Assembly: GCA_025463615.1 (NCBI GenBank)
Contig: JAODAU010000292.1
Coordinates: forward strand, 1 to 22,398
Length of the DNA stretch: 22,398 nucleotides
Direction: 5' to 3'
Origin: Microbacteriaceae bacterium
GTDB taxonomy: Bacteria; Actinomycetota; Actinomycetes; Actinomycetales; Microbacteriaceae
Shown: piece by piece, positions 1 through 5,879 of the stretch
Layout: each line of letters starts with the position of its first letter
How positions within the stretch are numbered: the first letter of the stretch is position 1
Translations under genes and position numbers: made by a program
The notes under the pieces: model-generated
Told to the model about the DNA's origin: nothing
Database searches by the model: none
Seen by the model: only the letters and a program-made list of their open reading frames with translations

Positions 1-26
1 GGGAGCCTCGGCCCCCGCGGCACCAT
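1..26 (-). CDS. Possible start of a downstream ABC permease gene (partial)
   Basis: An ATG at 26-24 on the minus strand opens eight codons (MVPRGPRL) to the window edge, 8 nt after the stop of the solute-binding protein gene. Sugar ABC importers usually have their permease genes just downstream of the binding protein, so this may be the first permease start. Eight residues cannot identify a family, and the start could equally be chance. Confidence 0.25.
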
Positions 27-34
27 GGGCGGTG

Positions 35-1315
35 TTACTTCGCCGCCTTGTCCCAGTCGGTGTCGAGCTTGGCCAGCTGGCCCTTCACGTCGGTGTTCGA
101 GAACAGCGACTGCGCCAGCGAATAGAACTCGTCGTTCATGCCGGGCGCGAGCGCGTTGTCGTTGTTCACCCAGCCGAATGCGGCCACCTTGGTGTTCTTC
201 TCGGTCACGAGCTTGTAGGTGTCGGTGTACAGCGTGCTCACCGTCGCGTGGAAGTCCGCGAGGCTGCTCTTCTTCATCATCGGGTAGGCGCCGTCTGTCT
301 CGATCAGCGTCTTGAGGTTGGCGGGGGCCAGCGACCACGACTCGGCGAACTTGACTGCGTCATCCACGTGCTTCGACTTGGAGCTCACGGATGTCGTGCC
401 ACCCACGTTGAACGGCACGACGAGCTTGCCGCTGTCGGTGGGGAACGGGAACGCGCCGAAGCTCTTCGCCTGGTCGACGGTCATGTAGCTCGAGCCGGTG
501 AACCAACTGCCCATGATGTACATGGCCGCGCCGCCGTTGATGAAGTCCTTGTTGGCGGCGTCGAAGTCGGTGCTGAGGGCGGCGGGGTTGTACGCGCCAT
601 CCTTGATCAGGTCGACCTGCTTCTGCATGGCGGCCACGAAGTTCGCGTCGGTGAATTTGACGGTGCCCTTGTAACGGTCGGCGATCCAGTTGGGGTTCTT
701 GCCCAGCACATCGGCGCTGGCGAGGGCGACGAGCGGCATGCTCGCGGTCCAGCCGTCGGTGCCGGCGAGCTCGATCGGGGTCACGCCGGCGGCGCGCAGC
801 TTCTTGACCGCGCTCACGAACTCGCTGTAGTTCTTGGGTACGGCGACGCCGTTCTTCTCGAAGATCGACTTGTTGTAGAAGACCAGCGGGAGGATCTGCG
901 AGTTCGTCGGCGGGATGTAGCTCTTGCCGTCGATGGCGTTGCCGTTGGGCAGCAGGAAGTTGTCGTCGAGCCAGCTCTGCGGGAAGGCCTTGAGCAGCTT
1001 GGCCGCCGTGAAGTCCTTCGGGTCGATCGACGACAGCACGTCGGGGAACTGGCCGCTGGCCTGCAGCTGCTTCGCGTAGGCGTTGCGGTCGGCATCCGGG
1101 CTCACGATCTTCTTGACCGAGACGCCGGGCACCTGCTTGGTGGCGGCCTTGATCGACGAGTCCCAGAACGACGCGGTGAGCGCCGGGGTCTCGAACGTCA
1201 TGAACGTCAGGTTTGCTTTGCCGGGGGCGGTGGGGGCCGACGTCGAGCAGGCGGAGAGGGCGATCAACGCCGCCGCTCCCACTGCAAGTGCGCCGACGAG
1301 ACGTGAACGCTTCAC
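35..1315 (-). CDS. ABC sugar importer, solute-binding lipoprotein
   Basis: This 426-residue protein looks like a family 1 extracellular solute-binding protein, which captures a sugar outside the membrane and delivers it to an ABC permease. It starts with a basic N-terminus, a hydrophobic stretch (about residues 7-21) and a lipobox LSAC at 20-23, so Cys23 should be lipidated and anchor it on the outer face of the membrane. The remainder has the usual length and two-lobe character of sugar-binding members (segments FYNKSIFEKNGV and AAMYIMGSWF). The start is a GTG at 1315 with a perfect AGGAGG at 1321-1326, five nt upstream; a nearby ATG at 1320 is out of frame and hits a stop at once. A good sigma-70-type promoter lies at 1456-1485. 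The adjacent ROK regulator is the probable local controller. The substrate cannot be told from sequence; no ATPase or permease is inside the window. Confidence 0.93.
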   Translation of the reverse strand: MKRSRLVGALAVGAAALIALSACSTSAPTAPGKANLTFMTFETPALTASFWDSSIKAATKQVPGVSVKKIVSPDADRNAYAKQLQASGQFPDVLSSIDPKDFTAAKLLKAFPQSWLDDNFLLPNGNAIDGKSYIPPTNSQILPLVFYNKSIFEKNGVAVPKNYSEFVSAVKKLRAAGVTPIELAGTDGWTASMPLVALASADVLGKNPNWIADRYKGTVKFTDANFVAAMQKQVDLIKDGAYNPAALSTDFDAANKDFINGGAAMYIMGSWFTGSSYMTVDQAKSFGAFPFPTDSGKLVVPFNVGGTTSVSSKSKHVDDAVKFAESWSLAPANLKTLIETDGAYPMMKKSSLADFHATVSTLYTDTYKLVTEKNTKVAAFGWVNNDNALAPGMNDEFYSLAQSLFSNTDVKGQLAKLDTDWDKAAK

Positions 1316-1455
1316 TTCATCCTCCTTGATGAGGTCGCCCGGGCTGTGCCGGGCTGCCTGGTGCTGGGTCGCAGACGACGGGTCGTGCCTGCCTCGCTCC
1401 TTCGTCGCCGGTGCTCGAGAGCAATACGGCTAAACGATGGAGTTATTAGTTCTGG

Positions 1456-1485
1456 ACATTAGCGGCAAACAATCGGTCGAGTCAA
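1456..1485 (-). promoter_or_regulatory. Promoter of the solute-binding protein gene
   Basis: On the minus strand, TTGACT (1485-1480) and TAATGT (1461-1456) are separated by 18 nt, close to the primary sigma consensus. The start of transcription would fall near 1449, leaving an untranslated leader of roughly 130 nt before the GTG at 1315. The region is clearly AT-richer than its surroundings. Confidence 0.6.
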
Positions 1486-1504
1486 GATAAAACTATCGAA
1501 TGTG

Positions 1505-2731
1505 CTAATTCGAGATCAGGAGGGCGGAGGGGCGCGGCGAGAGGGACGCATCGAGCACCAGGCAGGCGGCTCCGACGGCCGCGACATCCTCACCCACCGA
1601 GGAGTCGCGGGTCTTCACGCGGTACCGCGTCGTGCGGTCGGGCGACTCCGAGACGAGGTCGGCGATGAGCTCACGGTAGCGGTGCCCGAAGCGGCTCCAG
1701 GCCGGGCCGCCGAACACGACCTCGTTCACGTCGAGCAGGTTCACGATCGAGACGAGACCCGACGCGATGAAGCCGGCCGCCCGCTCGAGGATGCTGTTCG
1801 CGCCCGCGTCGCCGGCATCCGCCAGCTCAACCAGGCGGGAGAAGGCGTCGTCGACGGCCGAGAGGTCGTGCGGATCGGGCGCCTCGGCGAGCACGCCGGC
1901 ATCCACCGCCTGCTCCACCAGGAACTGCGGCGTCGCCAGGTGGCCGAGCATCTCGCTCCTGCGCTTCTCCGGCAGGCCGGCGACCGGGATGACGAGGGTG
2001 CCGCCCTCCCCCGCGTTGCCCGAGAACCCCCGCAGCACCTCGCCCTCGAGGGCCAGCCCGACGCCGATGCCGGTGCCGAGGTAGAAGAACACGAAGTCGT
2101 CGCGGGCCTCGTCGCCCGCCACCCAGAGCTCCGCCACCGCCGCGGCGATGACGTCCTTCTCGAGCAGCACGGGCAGGCCGGTCGCCTCGGCGATCGCGTC
2201 GCGCAGCGGCACGTCGCGCCACTCCTCGAGCAACGGCGGGTTGACGATCACGCCGCGCTCGGCGTCGATCGGGCCGGGCGCGGCGATGCCGATACCCAGC
2301 AGGCGGTCGCGGCTGATGCCCGCGCCATCCACCAGCGCGTCGATGTGGGCCGCGACATCCGCCACCACCTCGGCGGGCAGGGCGGCCGGGGGCGTGCGCG
2401 CCTGGTCGTGTGCCACGACATTGCCGCGCAGGTCGAGCAGCACGTAGGTGACGATCGTGGGGTCGAGGTGAACGCCGACCGCATAGCGGCTCAGAGGGTC
2501 GAGCTTCAGGATGACGCGGGGCTTGCCCGGCCCCGTGATCTGCTTGCCCGCCTCGACGACGAGCCCCTCGTCGATGAGCCGGCGCGACGCGTTCGAGATG
2601 GTCTGCGGGGCGAGCCCGGACTTCTCCGCGATCTCCACGCGACTGAGCCCGAGGGTCGTGCGCCGGATCAGGTCGAGCACGACCGCCTGGTTGAAGCCGC
2701 CGATCGCGGGCAGGTTCGTGCCTCGAGCCAT
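1505..2731 (-). CDS. ROK-family transcriptional regulator
   Basis: A 408-residue ROK protein (NagC/XylR type): an N-terminal winged helix-turn-helix (about residues 18-62, with LSRVEIAEKSGLAPQTISNA) followed by a sugar-kinase-like ROK domain (GIGIAAPGPID at 147-156, GTGIGVG at 219-225). Such proteins usually repress sugar uptake genes until a sugar or sugar phosphate binds. The start ATG at 2731 has GGAG at a normal distance. It lies upstream of, and in the same direction as, the solute-binding protein gene, so it probably controls it. Oddities: where ROK proteins normally carry GHAGEIGH and a CxCGxxGC zinc loop, this one reads GNAGEGGTL (238-246) and has no cysteine cluster, and the usual E-N-D active-site segment reads EKD (191-193). 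It is therefore unlikely to bind structural zinc or to phosphorylate a sugar, and is best seen as a pure regulator. Confidence 0.93.
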   Translation of the reverse strand: MARGTNLPAIGGFNQAVVLDLIRRTTLGLSRVEIAEKSGLAPQTISNASRRLIDEGLVVEAGKQITGPGKPRVILKLDPLSRYAVGVHLDPTIVTYVLLDLRGNVVAHDQARTPPAALPAEVVADVAAHIDALVDGAGISRDRLLGIGIAAPGPIDAERGVIVNPPLLEEWRDVPLRDAIAEATGLPVLLEKDVIAAAVAELWVAGDEARDDFVFFYLGTGIGVGLALEGEVLRGFSGNAGEGGTLVIPVAGLPEKRRSEMLGHLATPQFLVEQAVDAGVLAEAPDPHDLSAVDDAFSRLVELADAGDAGANSILERAAGFIASGLVSIVNLLDVNEVVFGGPAWSRFGHRYRELIADLVSESPDRTTRYRVKTRDSSVGEDVAAVGAACLVLDASLSPRPSALLISN

Positions 2732-2798
2732 GGGATCTCCGTCTGTCGTTCGGGTTAGCCTATCGAAAGTGGATATCCCTCGTGCCCGCCCGCCGCGG

Positions 2799-2873
2799 TT
2801 TGTTGCGGTCGCGCTGTGATTTGTCGTCGCCGCGGTCGTTCAAACGGGCGCGGCGGCAACAAAGCGCAGCGCG
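2799..2873. repeat. Modular intergenic repeat, copy A
   Basis: The segment 2799-2846 matches the minus strand of 20953-21000 at 36 of 48 positions without gaps. It is built from a recurring unit, GCGCTG - about four nt - TTGT - about eight nt - CGCG. One unit at 2810-2834 is repeated in inverted orientation at 2849-2873 (21 of 25 positions pair), giving a large hairpin with a 14-nt loop. It sits just downstream of the YcaQ-like gene, so the hairpin could also act in RNA 3' processing or termination, though no U tract follows. Confidence 0.6.
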
Positions 2874-2886
2874 GCTTGGCCGCGGG

Positions 2887-3963
2887 TCACCACGCGCGCA
2901 GCGTCACGCCCAGCCACTCGGCGAGGGCGGCGATCTCGCCGCGCACCATCTCGTCCTCCTCGGGGTCGAAGGGCAGGAACTCGTGCACGGCGTTGACCGT
3001 GAGCACCTCCTGCTCGCGGTCGACCTCGGCATCCAGCATCCCCACGAAGCGGTCGCCCATCAGGATCGGGTGCGAGAAGAAGCCGTACTTGCGCTGCGGC
3101 TTCGGTTTGAACTGCTCGAGCACGTACTCGAACTCGAACAGCTCCTTCAGCCGAGGGCGGTCGAAGAGCATGCCGTCGTAGGGGCTGAGGAAGGCGACGC
3201 GGCCACCCGGGTCGTCATCCAGTGCGGCGAGCGCCTCCGGATCCACGCGATACTTGCGCGGATTGCCCTCGATCACGGCGGGCTCGCCGGCCTCGCCCAC
3301 CGGGGTCCACGGTGACCTCTGCTTGGCGATGCCGGCGGCGTGGAGGCGGCGTTCGTCGAGCATCCGCTCGGCCTCGTCGAGGCCGTACTCGGGCATGCCC
3401 TGGGGATAGACGCGCTCGGCCAGGTCCCAGCGCCGGTGCCGCCCCTCGCGCCCCACGACGGCGACCTCGCCCTGCCGCTGCAGGAAGTCGAGCATGTGCA
3501 CGGTCTGGTTGGAGCCGTACCAACCGTCGGGCGGGCGCGTGACCTCGGCCGTGTCCGGGATGTCGGACGACAGCAGCGGTCCCTCCGCCCGCAGCCGGGC
3601 GAGCACGTCCGCGCGGAACCGGTCGTTCGCCTCGAGCCACTGCCGCGTGCTCTCCCGGCGCGGCCAGAGGCGCATGGCCGGCAGCATCAGCGGCAGCATG
3701 TCGATGGGCCGGTAGGCCCCGTCGAACTCGAACAGCAGCCGGTCCTGCCACGCCGCCTTGGAGAGCTGGATCGGGTCATAGGCCGCCCCCACCCTCGACC
3801 AGAGGATCGTGTGCTCGGCCGGCGCGATGGTGGCGGTCGGGTCGATCTTGATGGCGCCGAGCTCCTCGGCGACCTCCACGACGTCGCCCGCGCGGTCGGC
3901 ATCCAGCAGCTGTGCGCGCACGGCGATGCGTCGGGCCTGGTCGCGCGTGAGCCGGTGCGTCAC
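2887..3963 (-). CDS. YcaQ/AlkZ-like winged-helix DNA-binding protein
   Basis: A 358-residue member of the YcaQ (AlkX)/AlkZ superfamily (winged helix DNA-binding domain, HTH_42), whose studied members are DNA glycosylases that unhook interstrand crosslinks or bulky alkyl adducts. Family marks seen: the AEHTILWSR segment (49-57), a central winged-helix part with DIPD and LQRQGEV, and the C-terminal FLSPYD...FDRPRLKELFEFEY and KRKYGFF-like (here QRKYGFF) segments. As I recall, known members have a catalytic Q-x-Q or Q-x-D; the same place here reads K39-I40-D41, so the Gln is replaced by Lys. It starts with GTG (3963), 12 nt after the HxlR gene, with no clear ribosome site, so it is probably translated from the HxlR transcript. 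Either a divergent glycosylase or a DNA-binding protein without that activity. Confidence 0.85.
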   Translation of the reverse strand: MTHRLTRDQARRIAVRAQLLDADRAGDVVEVAEELGAIKIDPTATIAPAEHTILWSRVGAAYDPIQLSKAAWQDRLLFEFDGAYRPIDMLPLMLPAMRLWPRRESTRQWLEANDRFRADVLARLRAEGPLLSSDIPDTAEVTRPPDGWYGSNQTVHMLDFLQRQGEVAVVGREGRHRRWDLAERVYPQGMPEYGLDEAERMLDERRLHAAGIAKQRSPWTPVGEAGEPAVIEGNPRKYRVDPEALAALDDDPGGRVAFLSPYDGMLFDRPRLKELFEFEYVLEQFKPKPQRKYGFFSHPILMGDRFVGMLDAEVDREQEVLTVNAVHEFLPFDPEEDEMVRGEIAALAEWLGVTLRAW

Positions 3964-3975
3964 GCCACGACAGTA

Positions 3976-4347
3976 TCAGCGGGGCGTGCCCGTGCCCACG
4001 GTGAGGTTCTCGCGCGCCCAGGTGGTGAGCTCGGAGAGGGCCGGCAGCAGCGCGGATCCCGCGTCGGTGAGCCCGTACGTGACCGCGAGCGGCGGGCCCG
4101 GGTCGACCGTGCGGCTCACGAGGTTGGCCGCGCCGAGCTCGGTGAGGCGCTCCGAGAGCACCGAGTCGCTGATGCCGTGAACCGAGCGACGCAGCTCCGA
4201 GAACGTGGCGACGCCCTCCATGAGGGTGCCGAGGATGACGCCGTTCCAGCGCTTGCCGAGGAAGCCGAACGCGTGCACGAGCGCCTGGTCGCACACGGGG
4301 GCGTCGTGCGTCTCCGAGCCATCCTTCGCGCCGGTGCCGGTGTTCAT
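3976..4347 (-). CDS. HxlR-family transcriptional regulator
   Basis: A 123-residue HxlR-type winged-helix regulator. The DNA-binding region is FLGKRWNGVILGTL (29-42), FSELRRSVHGISDSVLSERL (49-68) and the wing ending YGLTDAG (91-97). HxlR proteins often respond to electrophiles or redox stress through an N-terminal cysteine; the family Cys is kept here as C19 in VCDQAL. The gene is divergent from a nitroreductase with 71 nt between the starts, a classic arrangement in which the regulator controls the reductase. The ATG at 4347 has only GGGG close before it, so the transcript may be leaderless or nearly so. An inverted CTAGT-N12-ACTAG in the shared region is a plausible operator. Confidence 0.92.
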   Translation of the reverse strand: MNTGTGAKDGSETHDAPVCDQALVHAFGFLGKRWNGVILGTLMEGVATFSELRRSVHGISDSVLSERLTELGAANLVSRTVDPGPPLAVTYGLTDAGSALLPALSELTTWARENLTVGTGTPR

Positions 4348-4364
4348 GACCCCAGACTACCGTG

Positions 4365-4386
4365 CTAGTCTCACCCTTGCTACTAG
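4365..4386. promoter_or_regulatory. Candidate HxlR operator
   Basis: CTAGT (4365-4369) and ACTAG (4382-4386) form a perfect inverted repeat with a 12-nt spacer in the 71-nt region between the divergent HxlR and nitroreductase genes. Five-base arms can arise by chance; the placement is the main support. Confidence 0.4.
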
Positions 4387-4418
4387 TTAATTCGAAGTAA
4401 CCCCGGAAAGGCAAGCAC

Positions 4419-5045
4419 ATGACCGACGTCCTCGAGAGCGCACCGCTCGTCGCCCCCCAGCGGCTGAGCAACGACAGCCTCGACACCCTCTTCGCCCGCG
4501 CCGCGACCGCGAACAGCTTCGCGCCCGAGCCCGTCACCGACGAGGAGCTGCGATCCATCTGGGACCTCGCCAAGTGGCCGCCCACCTCGGCCAACTTCCA
4601 GCCGATGCGCGTGCTGTTCGTGCAGTCGCCCGAGGGCCGCGCCGCGCTCGGCGAGTCCATGAACGAGGGCAACCGCGCCAAGACGCTCGCCGCGCCCGCC
4701 GTGGCCGTGCTCGCCTTCGATCGCTCGTGGCACGAGAACATCCCCACCACCACGCCGCACCTCGCGCACCTCACCGAGTTCTTCGCCGCGAACGAGGACC
4801 CGCGCCTGGATGCCGCCCGCAACAACTCCTGGCTGCAGGCCGGCTATTTCATCCTCGCCGTGCGCGCCCTCGGGCTCGCGGCCGGCCCCATGGGCGGCTT
4901 CGACGCCGAGGCGATCGACGCCCACTTCTTCCCGGATGGCGCGTGGGGCACGTTCCTCGTCATCAACATCGGCCACCCCACCGAGGGCTCCTACCGCGCG
5001 CGGCTGCCGCGCCTCGACCAGGAGAACACGGTCCAGTTCGCCTGA
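4419..5045 (+). CDS. Nitroreductase-family protein, RutE-like (malonic semialdehyde reductase type)
   Basis: A 208-residue FMN-dependent nitroreductase-fold protein. The opening (LSNDSLDTLFARAATANSF, then PPTSANFQPMRVLFV) and the end (FLVINIGHPTEGSY, LPRLD) fit the RutE/HadB subgroup, which reduces malonic semialdehyde to 3-hydroxypropionate or acts on quinones and nitro compounds with NAD(P)H. Length is normal for that group. It starts at ATG 4419 with GGAAAGG a normal distance before it. The divergent HxlR regulator makes a role in detoxifying an electrophile likelier than pyrimidine breakdown, since no other rut gene is nearby. The true substrate cannot be read from the sequence. Confidence 0.9.
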   Translation: MTDVLESAPLVAPQRLSNDSLDTLFARAATANSFAPEPVTDEELRSIWDLAKWPPTSANFQPMRVLFVQSPEGRAALGESMNEGNRAKTLAAPAVAVLAFDRSWHENIPTTTPHLAHLTEFFAANEDPRLDAARNNSWLQAGYFILAVRALGLAAGPMGGFDAEAIDAHFFPDGAWGTFLVINIGHPTEGSYRARLPRLDQENTVQFA

Positions 5046-5055
5046 CCCCTCGCCC

Positions 5056-5116
5056 ATGTGGCATTTCGTTGCTGTTGTCGCGATTTATTCGCCCCATCCG
5101 CAACGAAACGCCACAT
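5056..5116. repeat. Long inverted repeat between nitroreductase and SDR genes
   Basis: ATGTGGCATTTCGTTGC (5056-5072) pairs with 5100-5116 at 16 of 17 positions around a 27-nt loop. It follows the nitroreductase stop by 11 nt and could form a stable hairpin, but no T tract follows on either strand, so it is not a standard terminator. No second copy is in the window. Confidence 0.6.
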
Positions 5117-5138
5117 AGGCCGCGGGTAGCGTGGGGGC

Positions 5139-5816
5139 ATGGACTTGCAGCTTCGTGATCGCGTCGTGCTCGTCGTCGGCGGCACCGGACTCATCGGCTC
5201 GGCGATCGTCGAGCGCGCCCGCGAGGAGGGCGCGACCGTGGTCGTCGCCTCCCGCGGCGGGCAGGGCGGAGTCGCCATGGATGCCCGCGACGACGCCTCC
5301 GTCACCGCCGGCATCGCGGGCGTGCTCGCCGAGCACGGCCGGCTGGATGCCGTGGTCGTCACCGCCGCGCCGAGCGCCCAGACGCTCGACGCCTCCCGCA
5401 ACGGCGACCCCGCCCAGGTGCTGGAGGCCTTCGACGCGAAGGCGCTCTCGTTCCTGCGCGTTGCGAACGCCGTGATCCCCGCGATGCGTGAGGCGGACTT
5501 CGGCCGGATCGTCGGCATCAGCGGCCAGAACGGCTTCATGACGGGCAACATCACGGGCTCCATCCGCAACGCCGCGCTCATCATCGCGGCGAAGAACCTG
5601 GCCGACGGGCTCGCGGACACCGGCGTCGCGGTCACCACCGTGAGCCCCGGCATCGTCTCGGAGTCGCCATCGCGCGAGGTCACGACCGGCCGCGGGGGCG
5701 AGTCGTCGCCGGCCCAGATCGCCGACCTCGTCGCCTTTCTGATCTCCCCGCTCTCGGCGGTGTCCGGCGAGTCCATCGCGGTCGGCCACCGCGTGCGCGG
5801 GGTGGTCAGCTTCTAG
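5139..5816 (+). CDS. SDR-fold protein with an altered active site
   Basis: A 225-residue Rossmann-fold protein of the short-chain dehydrogenase/reductase superfamily. The N-terminal nucleotide loop is VVGGTGLIG (12-20), a GxxGxxG variant; strand-4 reads VVVTAAPS (72-79) where NNAG is usual, and VSPGIV (168-173) matches the PG motif after strand 6. A serine is kept in VGISGQNG (S128), but the YxxxK pair falls on G140-SIR-N144 by my alignment, so the catalytic Tyr and Lys appear lost. It may still bind NAD(P) and act as a regulator or noncanonical enzyme. Start is ATG 5139 after a GGGGG tract. It stands between a nitroreductase and an ABC operon, and shares no clear function with either. Confidence 0.8.
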   Translation: MDLQLRDRVVLVVGGTGLIGSAIVERAREEGATVVVASRGGQGGVAMDARDDASVTAGIAGVLAEHGRLDAVVVTAAPSAQTLDASRNGDPAQVLEAFDAKALSFLRVANAVIPAMREADFGRIVGISGQNGFMTGNITGSIRNAALIIAAKNLADGLADTGVAVTTVSPGIVSESPSREVTTGRGGESSPAQIADLVAFLISPLSAVSGESIAVGHRVRGVVSF

Positions 5817-5879
5817 ACCGCAGCGGGCGGCGGCCGATAGGGTGGCCGCGGTGGATTCCAGCGTCGGGAGGGCACACCG

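Noticed and set aside
32..1306. A 424-codon open frame on the plus strand, antisense to the solute-binding protein
   Set aside because: Composition is Arg/Gly/Val/His-rich without any family motif, as expected for the complement of a high-GC gene; the minus-strand protein has a clear lipobox and ribosome site.
1493..2767. The word CTATCGAA at 1493-1500 and 2760-2767, as a possible ROK operator
   Set aside because: One shared 8-mer between two regions of about 150 nt is near chance expectation, and the flanks do not align or form the same dyad.
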